Part shown: positions 1 through 10,838 of the stretch, piece after piece
Layout of the letters: each line of letters starts with the position of its first letter
Position numbering within the stretch: the first letter of the stretch is position 1
From: Kudoa neothunni
Taxonomy: Eukaryota; Cnidaria
DNA: 64,000 nt
Assembly (NCBI GenBank): GCA_964304625.1
Contig: OZ199838.1
Coordinates: 8,928,001 to 8,992,000, forward strand
Direction of reading: 5' to 3'
Notes under the pieces: generated by a model
Told to the model about the DNA's origin: nothing
The model's database searches: none
Seen by the model: only the letters and a program-made list of their open reading frames with translations
Program-made: the position numbers and the translations under genes

Positions 1-190
1 AATAAGGGCGAAAAAACGGGGAAAAATCTGGCACTAGATCTCATCGTTTTTGGAAGAGATATTTATTAAAATTCTTATAAAGTTTGTAAATTGAAGATTA
101 TACCGAGTCAAACTTTATAGTAAGATTAAAGCTAAATTGGTTGATAACTTTAATTCAATTTCAAACCACAACTTAAATCAAACCGGCTTA

Positions 191-556
191 ATGATAGGGG
201 TTGACACGCAAGCGCAAATATTAAAAATGCAAAGAGATAAAAGGGTCTCGCTAAGACCATTCGTCCAGGAGATGGAATATGAAAATCGCATAAAACCTAC
301 TGGATGTTTACCGTTGTATTACGATGTTAAAGTAACTATTTAGAGGTACTTTTGTTTTATATGCGCCAAGAAATGTCTCAGCATAACCGGAAACACAAAA
401 CAATGTACTGAAGTCTACAAAAAATTCAATATATGCCTACAAGAGCATAGTATGAAACATAGCAAGGAAAAAATGAAGCATATTGAAGAAGTGAAAAGAA
501 AAAATAAAGAGATATTGGAGAAAAACGCGAAACAACCAGACAAAGTCGATTCATAA
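191..556 (+). CDS. Twin-CX9C protein, COA4-like (tandem copy 1)
   Basis: Two exons, 191-331 and 371-556, with a 39-nt intron (gt...ccaag), predict 108 aa. The C-terminal half has two CX9C motifs separated by nine residues: GCLPLYYDVKKC and CTEVYKKFNIC, then a Lys/Glu-rich helix. This is the CHCH fold of small proteins imported into the mitochondrial intermembrane space by the Mia40/CHCHD4 disulfide relay. The leading GC and the nine-residue spacing resemble COA4, a cytochrome c oxidase assembly factor. The first in-frame ATG is at 191; the frame is open further upstream but without an ATG. It is followed by two related genes on the same strand. The CHCH fold is fairly sure; the COA4 assignment is inferred from spacing only. 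Confidence 0.65.
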
Positions 557-856
557 TTTTTCGGTTAATAATTTTACTGTAGAATATTTTTATGTGAAAT
601 TTTTTTTTATTAATTTTCTAGTTTTTTAACTTATGATTCACATCGAATGTCTTAATTTTTAGAAAATATTGCATGTATATAATCCGTCAAAAATTTATAT
701 TAGAGCTGATAAATTTTAATTAATTGAAATGGTTGTGTAAATAATTAAAATGGCGTCAACTGATAACGTGTTTTTAACTGAACCATTTATCGCGCTATAA
801 TGAGGGAGTTTCATTAATAAAATTAGAAATAAGTTAGACATCTATATGATCTAACC

Positions 857-1080
857 CAATGCTTCCCAACATAGGAGTGACGTCCCACCGGTGGGTGTGG
901 ATAAATTTTGGTAGGGTATAAAAATTTTTGAACGTTTAGTGAGTTACTCTGGTGGGACGCGGAAAATTCTGAGCATTTATGTGGCATGGATCATGATGAG
1001 ATAATTGGGGGGTTTGATGCACATTGAAATCAATGCGACGATTTTTTATCTCGCTTATTTTTATGTGATTATTAATACCA
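857..1080 (+). repeat. Truncated hAT-type MITE, left end
   Basis: The left terminus CAATGCTTCCCAAC and the next ~200 bp match the elements at 52626 and 44426 (shared segments include CGTTTAGTGAGT-like and GTGGGACGCGGAAAA). The right terminal repeat is missing; the sequence runs into the hairpin repeat at about 1085. Confidence 0.5.
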
Positions 1081-1084
1081 TAAA

Positions 1085-1330
1085 ACAGTGATTAATTATC
1101 TTACAGGAAATGGCTCCTGGTGCGATAAATAATATTCGGGTGACATTAGTTTTGATTGTATTCAATTATTTCTGCCCTTAAGAGCGAAGTGGTGGGTCAG
1201 AAGTAATCAAATATAGCAGACCCTACAAAATTAAATCTATAAACAGTTTGAAGGTAAAGATTGCGGAGATTAAAAAATTTCAGTGCCAATGGTCTGTGCC
1301 CTGGTTCAAATTGCGTAAAATGCGCGAGCA
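1085..1330 (+). repeat. Hairpin repeat family, copy A
   Basis: A dispersed repeat whose core is an inverted repeat (TATTCAATTATTTCTG / CAGAAGTAATCAAATA) around a ~25-nt loop containing AAGAGCGAAG at 1180-1189. The flanks (GTTTTGATTGTATT..., ...GCAGACCCTACAAAATTA) are shared with copies near 23.6, 49.35, 51.0, 55.4 and 63.2 kb. Boundaries are approximate. Confidence 0.5.
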
Positions 1331-1407
1331 ATGTTTAAGCTTGACCATTTAGATTTCATATCTAGAGAACTTATCTAAAAGTTCTAAATACTATTTTGTA
1401 CTTACGA

Positions 1408-1700
1408 ATGCCAACATTAAGCCCACCCATGTTGGTTATTGGTCAGCAGATTTTAACTCATTCCTATAACCATGAGACACCTTGCTACGTTGAAGCACTC
1501 ATGTATCATGTAACATATTATAGCGTCGTAATATTTGCTATGAACAATGACAAAACTTTTAGGAATGCATCACACATTCAACAACCAAAAGCAAGTGTAA
1601 AGATTTGTTGGTAACATATCAAAAATGCTATCACGACGAGATTCGTAAAAATATTGCAAAAAATAAAGAGAAAATGAAATTAAAGAGACAGAAAACATAA
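1408..1700 (+). CDS. Twin-CX9C protein, COA4-like (tandem copy 2)
   Basis: Two exons, 1408-1509 and 1563-1700, with a 53-nt intron (gtaaca...ttttag), predict 79 aa. The motifs are CYVEALMYHEC and CKDLLVTYQKC, nine residues apart (ITHSTTKSK), followed by a basic helix. ATG 1408 is the first in-frame ATG. The intron falls between residues 8 and 9 of the first CX9C spacer, exactly where the intron of the gene at 191 falls, which supports descent by tandem duplication. A naive open frame over the intron ends at 1614 and hides the second motif. The expected site of action is the mitochondrial intermembrane space. The sequence is divergent from copy 1 apart from the cysteines. Confidence 0.6.
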
Positions 1701-1824
1701 TTTTTTGTATTTTTAAAGGGCGTTTTTGTTGCTGCATTAATTTTCAAAAATAACTGCGCAAGCATAAACAATTTTAAATGTGGAGTACGACATTGTCCGA
1801 GTGCGTACATCGTACATTTGAAGC

Positions 1825-2082
1825 ATGAATCCTGTGGATCCAAATCTTCTACAAATCACCAAAGATAGATATGTTGCACTTATCAACGAATGTGGCTGCA
1901 CAAAAATATACGAAGAGTTGCTGCAACACCACAAAAAAGGGAAAAACTGTGATATACTGGCAAACAAAATTGGCGAATGCGTAAAGAAAGATCTAATGTC
2001 AAAAAGAAAGGAAGAAGAAAAAAGATTGATCAAAGAACGAGAAGAACTGATATTGGAAAAATACAAAAACTTAAAACAATAA
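1825..2082 (+). CDS. Twin-CX9C-like protein lacking one cysteine (tandem copy 3)
   Basis: A single-exon frame of 85 aa. The motif region reads GCTKIYEELLQH then CDILANKIGEC: the second pair is a clean CX9C, but the second cysteine of the first pair is His. The C-terminus (about residue 55 on) is a highly charged Lys/Glu helix, as in copy 2. It lies 125 bp downstream of copy 2 on the same strand and lacks the intron shared by copies 1 and 2. It ends 46 bp from the stop of the convergent minus-strand gene at 2128. It may be a functional one-disulfide variant or a decaying duplicate; the open frame favours a working gene. Confidence 0.5.
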   Translation: MNPVDPNLLQITKDRYVALINECGCTKIYEELLQHHKKGKNCDILANKIGECVKKDLMSKRKEEEKRLIKEREELILEKYKNLKQ

Positions 2083-2127
2083 TCCACTATTATACATAAA
2101 TGTCGAACAACCATATATTTCATTTAT

Positions 2128-2529
2128 CTAGTTTTTCATCCTTAAATCTTGATGTTTTCTGCTTGTGTGCAATATAACTTTTGATTATTCTAAGTGTAAT
2201 TTATTGTTGTCGTTTTGAGTTAAATGTATTCACCTGTTATGACGTTCTGCATTCTCCATGTCTTGGTTGAGTTTTTCTATTTGATCGTAAAGTGCCAAAT
2301 TTTCCTTAAGCAATTAGACTTTGAATTATATAATTATCAATATTAAATATACATATAGGATTTGTTGGATGCGCATTTGATATATGTTGATTGAGGTTGT
2401 AGGTTTAGTTTTATGCAGGATTTTTCTTGAGGTTTTGCGCCTTGGTAAAACAGTTTGATCTGAAGGTTTACCTTTTTCGCTATAAATATGGATAAGACTA
2501 TCAAATTGGGTCTCAATAAAGTTACACAT
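2128..2529 (-). CDS. Unidentified small coiled-coil protein
   Basis: Read on the minus strand, three exons can be built: 2529-2353, 2304-2234 and 2158-2128, with introns of 48 and 75 nt, giving about 92 aa. The N-terminus MCNFIETQFDSLIHIY is followed by a basic Lys/Arg/Thr-rich stretch (residues ~28-45), then a helix with coiled-coil character (ENLALYDQIEKLNQDMENAE, residues 60-79), ending in a basic tail. I do not recognise the family. ATG 2529 is only 197 bp from the CBP20 start on the other strand, so the two probably share a promoter. The exon joins depend on eye-picked splice sites; the middle exon is the best supported. Confidence 0.45.
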
Positions 2530-2726
2530 TCATATTTCGCAAAAATCTAAATCTGAAACAACTCAAATGATAGATATTCAAACAGCTTAAATGTTTTTCA
2601 ATTGGTTCAGTTGAAAGTCATGCGCAAAGGCAAAAACAGTGGCCTGCCTGCGTGATGTCTCTGCGCTAGCTTGACATTTATTGTGGTGCCTTTATTCGGT
2701 AATTTATACAATTTCAATTAATCGAT
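2530..2726. promoter_or_regulatory. Probable bidirectional promoter
   Basis: The 197 bp between the divergent start codons of the coiled-coil gene (-) and CBP20 (+) contain a short GC-richer island (about 2625-2700, GGCCTGCCTGCGTGATGTCT) in otherwise AT-rich DNA. The promoter role is inferred from position; no core motif was identified with confidence. Confidence 0.4.
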
Positions 2727-3280
2727 ATGTCAAACAATGCTGACAATGCGTTAGAACTTAAAACCAAATATTATGATCGAAAATTCGAAGTATTAATCGG
2801 ACCGATTGAGACTATTTTTAGTTGCTTGATATAGGGAACCAAAGAAAAATATCTTGATCTTATCGAAGAATCATCCACACTTTACATTGGAAATCTTTCT
2901 TTTTCAACAACCGAAGATCAAATGTATGAACTCTTTTCCAGAGTTGGTATTGTTAAAACGGTCATTATGGGCCGGCATAGATACACTCATGAGCTATGTG
3001 GATTCTGTTTCGTGGTCTATTTCAACCATGAGGATGCTTTGAAAGCGCTAAAATATATCAATTTAACTCATCTGGACAATCGACTCATTCGATGTGACAT
3101 TGATCGGGGGTTTGAGGAGGGTAGACAATATGGAAGAGGAGTCTCTGGTGGACAGGTATTCATTATGGCCACATTTTAGATTCAGTTTATTTTTAGGTTC
3201 GCGATGAAAATCGAACCTCCTTTGACAAAGACCGTGGTGGTTACGGGAAGTCAGCCACTTCTCATGGCAGCTATAAATAA
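2727..3280 (+). CDS. Ncbp2: Nuclear cap-binding protein subunit 2 (CBP20)
   Basis: Three exons, 2727-2789, 2835-3155 and 3197-3280, with introns of 45 and 41 nt, give 155 aa (human CBP20 is 156). CBP20 binds the m7G cap of RNA polymerase II transcripts together with CBP80, acting in splicing, export and the pioneer round of translation. One RRM is visible: RNP2 LYIGNL (~37-42) and RNP1 GFCFVVYF (~77-84). The aromatic residues expected to stack on the cap correspond to a Tyr in KYYDRKF and Tyr38. The family signature GFEEGRQYGRGVSGGQVRDE and a Gly-rich tail are present. Both introns are phase 0. No defect is seen. Confidence 0.93.
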
Positions 3281-4602
3281 ATTCCATTGTCTAATCTCAT
3301 CTCTAATTTTTGTTAATTTTGAGTTTTTTATTGGCGCTCGTCTAAATCTATGCGTATACACTTGCAAGCATAATATTTATGTAATCCGAATCCTAAAAAA
3401 TAAACATTTGATAGAGTCTTTTCTCGAGTCGTGTGTGAAAATTATTTTCTCTTGTTCTTTTTTGCATATTTTGTAATCGATCAAAAATTAAATAAGTAAC
3501 TATCTATTATATGAATAAAATTGTGTGTGCGTCTGCAGCGTTAAGCATGTTCCGTGGAGGAATTTCTGCTTAAATACAATTTTCAACATGCATTTAAAGT
3601 AATGATACCATTATAAAAATTCATTAATTCACATAAAAATATTTTTTGAATCAATATCATTATCAGAAGTAAGGGCACTCCCCATTGTTTACTCAAACAA
3701 CTGAATAAAAAGTATCTAAGTAACATTGATGTTTGGATACTTCAGAGTGATAATCAACTGGAATGAACGTTTACCTTCTATATGTAGAATGATCTAAAAG
3801 TGTTATATATGTAGTTTAGAGTAAGTTGAATACAGATTAAGCTAACAACGCCAGGTTTACAAGAGATGTTGCATTTCTCTTAAAATTAATGGCGTATAAC
3901 AATTTTATAAGATGTAGATTCATTTATCAAATGCTATAGGTATATTTTATGCTAAAAAGATTGTGATCATTTTAACTAGAACATATTATTTGAGACTATA
4001 AATTGGTGACCTATGCGTATTGAGAAAAAGATGTAAGATGTGAGTGGAGTTTCCAAATAATCAAACTTTTGTTGTAACTTCTTAGATAGAAATTATATTT
4101 GTCAGAATGCCGAAAGTGGGAAAAATTTTTTATTATCAAGTTAATCGATTGAGATTATTTTTATTTTTATGAAAAGTTTTTATTCATTTTTCGAGTTTCC
4201 TAAACTTTATTGCGTAATAACTGATGTAACTATTTCAATAATTTTTTATATTTAATGAAATAATTTTTTTAAATTAAGTTTGACCTCCCATAAACGTTAT
4301 TATTTCCTATCTTCAGATTTTGAAGTTAATATTCAATCAAGGTTAGGTTGCCTTTAAGCTAAAAATAACTAAAAAAGGTATCAATACAATAGAAAAATAT
4401 GACATATTTCGTGCTATAGGTAGTTTTATAATAAAAATCCACAATTACTTTTGGACAAAAAACAGTAAACTCCCATTAACCGCTAATTTTCTAATTTGCT
4501 ATTAAATATGAAATTATTATTTGCTTTAATCAGATGAAATTTTTACATAGTTTGCAATAATCTGAGAATAATTTGAAAAATTTAATCGAAGACAATCTAA
4601 TA
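3281..4602. other. AT-rich intergenic DNA
   Basis: No gene recognised. AATAAA-type signals just after 3280 could end CBP20. The rest is low-complexity AT-rich sequence without a supported frame. Confidence 0.5.
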
Positions 4603-5277
4603 CAGTAGGAAATCGATTTTGCACAATCTCTTCCGAGGCAAGAAAAAGTAATTATACACCTAGCGTTTGGAAAGTAAACGAAAAAATTGGCATCCTTTTT
4701 ATTGACCCAATAAAAATGAATGAAAATTATAACGCAGAAAAAAATACCAAGCGATACTTAATTTGAATTTTTGAAAAAATCAATAGTTTTGGATTGTTAT
4801 ATTTTGACCTCTATGACATACATGTCAATTTCTCGTTCTAACAATAATCGAAAACGATCTAAAATTTTTTAACCTATTGGGAAAATTTAATTCTTTTTCC
4901 CGGGAGTGCCATTTAGGGTTGCTATATTTGATATGTTGAAATGTCCCATAGTAACTATCTTAACTTTTTTTAACGGAAGATTTTCTAAGTATTTTATGAT
5001 TTTGTATTTTCCTTCTAATTTTCGTAATTTTTACCATCGCTTGTCGCTGTATTTCTAATTTTTATGGGAGTAATGTACATTGATCAACAGATGGTCTGGA
5101 ATAAGTGTGTAAAATCGGCACATCACGTGATTATATATATATTTGCATCATTTAAGTCAACTATTTGAACCAGAGTTACCGTTAAGTTGAATATATTTGT
5201 TCATATAAACATTTAAGACATTTAGAATTATACTTAAATAACTTTCACAAAAAGTGTGCAAAATCGATTACCGACTG
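4603..5277. mobile_element. Pogo/Tigger-like MITE
   Basis: The left end CAGTAGGAAATCGATTTTGC and the right end (reverse complement CAGTCGGTAATCGATTTTGC) form terminal inverted repeats flanked by TA on both sides (4601-4602, 5278-5279). At 675 bp with no transposase it is non-autonomous. The CAGT start and TA duplication fit the pogo branch of Tc1/mariner. Confidence 0.65.
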
Positions 5278-5280
5278 TAG

Positions 5281-5306
5281 TATATATATATATATATATA
5301 TATATA
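5281..5306. repeat. (TA)n microsatellite
   Basis: Thirteen uninterrupted TA units just outside the MITE at 4603-5277. The surrounding AT-rich DNA to 5731 holds nothing else recognisable. Confidence 0.85.
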
Positions 5307-5731
5307 CTTAAACTAAAGCATTCTTTCAAGAGACCAATTAAAAGTTACTTATTGTTGGGGTTTTCAATTTCAAAATACTTTTACATTCTATATGTAAGTG
5401 TACTTTTCCAAAGTTAAATATTATTATGACCAGAATAATTTTTTGTTAAAAATAAAAGATATATAAAAATTGAAAAACTGTATTATAATAGCGAAATTAT
5501 AATTTCCAACTCATAGATTTTTAAAACCTCATTAACATCCTTTATAAAATTGCAAGAAAGGAGTAACGTTTAATGTCATCCCCCTTTAGTGTAGAACCAC
5601 TCCACGGTTTATTAGTTTTTTCCCATCTGGTATATAATACACGATCAGTTATAAAGTTAATCATTTTATATTTCGAAAATGTTCAAAAAGTGTAAAAAAT
5701 TTTTACTGTGGCATGAGGAAAATTCGCCTGA

Positions 5732-7410
5732 GACGAATTTTCGTTGCGCGCGAGTTCGTAAAAATCTTTAAAAAATAAGCGGCAACGAGAAAAAAAACTA
5801 TACTATGTTAAAAACAAAAAGAAATAGGGATTTGCTGTTGTTTGAAGATTATTTTTACACGAAGGATTATTCTACAAATACATATCAATATTGGAAGTGT
5901 CAAAATAGGATGTGCCGCGGGAGATTAAGAACTGATTCTTCGGAAATTCGGAATATTGAAAAAATTAACTTTCATAATCATAATATATCAGACGATAAAA
6001 AAATATGATATTTTTTCAGGACAAAATACGAAAATTGGCTGAGAGTACATCTTACTGCATCAGTAAAGTATATAGTATTGCTTCTAATAGTCAAAATATC
6101 AACGACTTGCCTGTGGTGAAAAAATTCTATATTAATAAAAATATCTAAAACATACGGAAAAGGAGAAATATTCAAATAAATCCTAAAACAAACCTTTTCG
6201 GTTTCCTAACGACATTACGAAACGACAATTTTTGCATTTACGATACAGGATCTTCTGACACAACTAGATTAATTATTTTCGGAACAAACAATAATCTGGC
6301 CCATCTGAAAAATTCCCATTGTTGGATTGCTGAATTGAACCTTTCAAGTTGCATCCAGAGAATTTTACCAACTTTACACTATTCATGGGAAAATTTTTGA
6401 AAGAGTTTTTCCCCTAATATATGTTTTTATGCCCAATAAATATGAGCAAACATACGAAATGGTCCTTTAAATTATCAAAAATCAAGAATTAATTGAATTC
6501 CCCGAAAATATAGTACTCGACTTTGAGGTTGGTTCTTTTAATGCTTTTAAGAAGCATCAAAATCCAATATATATTTTTGCTTGTTCCATTTCGGGCAATG
6601 CGTATATCGAAAAATACAGAACTTGGGATTATCAAAAGAATATCAAAATAATGCTGATTTTATGCTTTTATAAAATGCTTTACATCTTTGGCATTCGTTC
6701 CATTAAATAATTTTAAAGATGAATTTGAGAAATTGAAAAAAAATCTTCCGACTTTAAAAACCTCAATTTGACTCCCTTTTTAGAGTATTTAAAAAAAAAC
6801 TTCATAAATAGCACAAAATACCCATTAGAATGTTGGAACGCATATTCAAGAACGCTAGAAAGTATCCAGCTTACATCCAATTCAGCTGAAAATTTCAACC
6901 GACATTTCCGTTCTCGTTTCGAGCAGCCACATCCCAGTCTTGTGACATTCATAGAGAAATTAAAAGAGTATCAAAGTTCCGTCGAGCAAGATATAATTTA
7001 CCAGATGTGTAATCCTATTTCCCAATCTTCAAATAAGAAGACTCGATTAAAATTAGAAAATTTAAGATGTATCTGCCAAAAATATGATCGGTATTATGGT
7101 ACATTTTACTTAGAAGCGATCTCAAAAACTTATTGTTGTCTCGGCTCCCTCATTCATTGAGTCTCCCGCTGTATCCTGTTTCGCACTCATCCTGGTTAGC
7201 GCCATAGAAACACTTTTGCAAGACACGACACAAAACGATTAATATCGAGCATAAGTCAAATATAAAAGAATATATATATCCAACACTTATAATTGGAAGT
7301 TGGGTTAATATTGATAGTTTTAATTTCATTATAGAAATTATTATTTGGTTAGTGATCATGCATTCTTGATGATATTTGCGTTTTTTCTCTCGCGCAGACG
7401 AATTTTCGTC
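5732..7410 (+). mobile_element. Dead MULE transposon with FLYWCH domain
   Basis: Decayed Mutator-like element. The N-terminal part (5805-6008) encodes a FLYWCH zinc finger (YQYWKCQNRMCRGR ... FHNHN), typical of animal MULEs. At about 6330-6560 other frames keep MULE catalytic-domain remnants: a DGTF-like start region, PLIYVFMPNKYEQTYEM and VLDFEVGSFNAF, where the second catalytic Asp is expected. 6768-7160 encodes the C-terminal part (SAENFNRHFRSRF ... PSLVTFIEKLKEYQ). There are several stops and frame changes. The ends carry an inverted GACGAATTTTCGT ... TGCGCG segment (5732-5758 against 7387-7410). No clear 9-bp target duplication was seen, so the boundaries are approximate. Confidence 0.65.
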
Positions 7411-8050
7411 TTGTGACTGTATGGTAAATAATGAATATTTCTGTATAATTTGTATTTTTAAATGTATTTTAAATTGTGCCTTTTAAGTAATATCTAATCT
7501 TTCATAAATTTGTCAAAAAACATTATAGATACCTATTAACCTTCTTCTATTTATTTAATTGATTTTAATTGCCAAATTTATGCATATTTTGACTAAAATA
7601 TTGTTTTCTTTAGTGCAGAGAACAAAGATAACCTTTAAAAAGATCCGTACACGAGAAGAAATAGAAGTATACATTTTTCAAACTCCACTCAAAAATTTAA
7701 TTTATTATTCTACTACCCCATACCTAAAATTAATACCAATTTTAAAAATCTCCTCACTCACTACCAGACTTTGCTGGGTATTCTCGCTAATTTTATATAA
7801 GCATAAAAACCACGATTACGTATGATATGTACTGAAAAATACAAAAACTGGAATGCCATATCATCACTAACATAGAACAAGTACATCATAATGATTATCA
7901 TATTTATACAGAATTTCAAATAGATACTTATTAGTTTTGCGCTTCAATCGTAGATAATAAGTTATTGCTTATATAACCAATATTTCAAGCCGATTTATAT
8001 TTTTATAACGTTCCAACTAATAAATTAAAAAACTTGTAAACTTAATACAG
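7411..8050. other. Intergenic or intronic AT-rich DNA
   Basis: Mostly uninformative. A short stretch at 7619-7666 (after tttagtgcag, frame RTKITFKKIRTREEIE, followed by a gtatac donor) could be an exon of the same gene as the terminal exon at 8051, but support is weak. Confidence 0.2.
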
Positions 8051-8131
8051 GAGGATCTCCACATACTGGCACCTGTTGAAACCAGACTTAGAGCTGAAAC
8101 ATTGAACAGTATGATTCGGAATGCTACTTAA
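8051..8131 (+). CDS. Orphan terminal exon of an unidentified gene
   Basis: An acceptor (ttaatacag) is followed by 26 coding-like codons, EDLHILAPVETRLRAETLNS and six more residues, ending in TAA. AATAAA lies at 8209-8214. The amino-acid composition is unlike the surrounding AT-driven noise. The rest of the gene would lie upstream on +, perhaps split by the MULE. The gene is not identified. It would converge with SGTA. Confidence 0.35.
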   Translation, partial: EDLHILAPVETRLRAETLNSMIRNAT

Positions 8132-8323
8132 ATACGTTGGAAAGCTCAGTTTTCTATCGCAACTAATCATTGATACTTTATATCAGTAATAATACTGCGA
8201 ATGGATTCAATAAAATGTTTTTATTGAAGAAACTGAGAGATGAACAAACACAAAAACGCAACCGCTCACTAATCGAAAAAATATAGTTGTTTACTATCAC
8301 CTGAATAGTAAAATATATCTAGG

Positions 8324-9570
8324 TTAGGAGTTAGCATTGTCGTCATTGTTGTCACCGGAGGGTGGATTGCCAAGGCTAAAAATTCAGAAAATTTTTGATT
8401 AAATTGAACAAAAGAATATCACTTTTGAAACATGTTAGCAAGCGGATTAGACGAATCGCCACTTCCACCTTGGAGGTTAGACATGAGACCTGAAAAAAGT
8501 TCTTGCATTCTAGGATTTTGCATCATATTTTGAGCCTATATCGAGCATAAAAATCGATTTTATACGACTTTGGAATGTTTACCATGTTAATTACTGCAGG
8601 ATTGTTCATTATTGCGTTAAAATCGACACCACCTGATAGATAAAGGGGTTTTATTTAGTTTAATCGATCGGAAATGAATAAATATACCTAGATCACCAAA
8701 CGGGGAGTTTGGAACACTTTGGTCTGTTGAAGAATCGTGTTGTGCAAGGAGGGCTCGGCATTGCTCCAAAGTCTCCTTGTAGGAAAGATTTTCTGGTTCT
8801 AATTCACAAGCCTAATGTATCAATTTATTGTAATAAATGATAAAATTCCGGTAAATACTTTAACCAAGTTGAGATTAGCATTAACATAATCTTTTTTTGT
8901 CATGAATATACTTCTACAATCGACGGATTAAAATATTGTTAAAACACCACAAATATTACCCCAATCTAGCATATGCTTTGGAATAGTCATTTTTTAGGTG
9001 CAATGCATTGTAACAATCCGCAATAGCCTCATCAAGTTTGTTGAGTTTGATGTAGGCAGCAGCTCTAATAAGTCGTAAGTCATTAGCTAGCAACTGCACA
9101 TCAACTAAACAATACCTGTTTCCAAAGTAGATGTGATTGGTACAATCAAGTTCGATAGCTTTGGTGTAGCATTGCAAGGCTTCTTCTACTTTCCCTTTAC
9201 CTAACAACTCGTTTCCTACAAAAATATACTCGATCGAGACTAATCTTAGACAAACCCATTAATTTTTGTTCCTCGGCTAGTTCAGGTTTTCTCACAATCT
9301 AAATGTAAAATCTACAGATTTTCGGGTAAAAAACGATTACATCTTCCAAACCCAATTCACCAAACAGCTGTTTGAGATCATGGTAACTAGATTTTGAATC
9401 ATAATTTATGTTGTACGCTCGTTGAACACAATCAATTGCCACTATACAAACTTTAACCGAGGTATTGTATGCGGTCTACCTTGCAAACTTTCTTTTTGAT
9501 CTTCGTTGAATTTTTCAGAGGATAATTCTGAGTTTAGAAAATGCAAAATGGAGTTAACCAGCGCACTCAT
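8324..9570 (-). CDS. SGTA: SGTA-like small glutamine-rich TPR co-chaperone
   Basis: Ten exons on the minus strand: 9570-9480, 9441-9341, 9298-9256, 9215-9116, 9064-8960, 8913-8859, 8811-8688, 8632-8583, 8535-8423, 8375-8324, all phases consistent, 277 aa (human 313). SGTA captures tail-anchored and mislocalised membrane proteins and hands them to the BAG6/GET machinery and Hsp70/Hsp90. The N-terminal dimerisation domain (~1-62) is followed by three TPRs (~75-190: MGNELLGKGKVEEALQCYTK, AAAYIKLNKLDEAIADCYNA, SKAYARLG...), then a Met/Asn/Gln-rich C-terminal region (AQNMMQNPRMQELFSGLMSN). Reading on past 8423 gives an early TGA; using the gtgata donor instead adds LGNPPSGDNNDDNANS, a better ending. 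Introns are 40-60 nt. Confidence 0.9.
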
Positions 9571-10838
9571 TATGGGTAATAATATTCGACAAAGTTCGGT
9601 GGTAACAATGTTGGAAGCGTAGCGTGTGACTTGTCATTTGGAACGTTTCCTAAGCTTGTTTTTTAATAAATGATTAATTGGTTAAAATGTAGAATTGTGG
9701 CGTTAATTAAAATCACCGACTACGATAAAAATCGAACCTGTTGATTATTTTAATTTTCTGTATCTATCATTGTTTCATCACCAGTAGGTTACTTTCGGTA
9801 TTGTATTTATTATCTATAATAATTGTTTTAATATATCATATGAATAACTGCCAGCCCCTCGCAGTTATTTCCACAGACAATACCATTTAATCGATCGAGT
9901 AAAGCATGCTTTATTATCCTAAAATGTGAGTGTGACAACAATGATTTTTTATCGATTGCCCATTATTAATTCCATATCTGCAAGAATAGGTTTTCCATAT
10001 ATTCGACCAGCATTAGCTGACTAATTGCGGCGGTTGTATAAATTTAATTTAAAAAAATTATTTGTTGGGTGAAATCCACTCATTCCTATCATTAAATGTT
10101 CAACAAATATCGTTTTAATTTAAAATATGTAAGATTAATGTACGAACTAATTATAATCTTTATTCGGAAAATTCGGCCTCTATTGTACATTTTAACCATT
10201 TAATAAGGTAATTCTCAAAAACGTAGATTATTTTGGAGGCTATAGCCTCGACGTTTCAAAATTTACTAAAGATTACATTATAAATTTTTATACTTATAGT
10301 ACAATAAGTAACCAATTTCACGCACTTTTTAAAACCGTATTTAGTTATAATATTAATTGGTCATTGTTTATATATGTTTCTTATAATATTTCAATCAAAA
10401 ATTTTCCACCATTTATTGTGAAAAGTTGCTAAAAAATGTAACTAAAAGTCACGTGATTGGCCAATTTTCACTCGCTTTTTTCGAGTACTTCTTGTTTATT
10501 ATTTACCGTGAGGTCTTGATATTGCATGGTTTTAAATTGTTAGTCTTTGTTTAATTCATTCTTACAATGGATTGGCTGAAATGTTGTTATATGATGAATA
10601 GGATATGTTTTCTTATTTATGTACATATATTTTTTATGTAAGGACATTGAAAATCGGAGGTCTCGCTATTTCGTGGCTATTTTTTCACCAAATAATCCGA
10701 TTAATCTGTCATTTGAAGTATTACAGAAGTTGAAATGGTTAGGTGTCATAGAACCATTAAGGATCAACTTGAAATAATACTATACTACAAATCATTAGGA
10801 TCGATTCCTGGGTAAAAACTACAATTAAAGAAATTTAA
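9571..10838. other. Intergenic DNA with a 14-bp palindrome
   Basis: No gene recognised. A perfect palindrome GAGGCTATAGCCTC lies at 10236-10249. The rest is AT-rich and unremarkable. Confidence 0.5.

Noticed and set aside
1396-1614. 72-codon open frame read straight through
   Set aside because: It starts at a non-ATG codon and runs through the intron at 1510-1562; the spliced two-exon reading gives the CX9C protein instead.
8956-9207. Single open frame across 8956-9207 as a TPR protein
   Set aside because: It contains an unspliced intron (9115-9065) of SGTA; removing it restores the canonical TPR.
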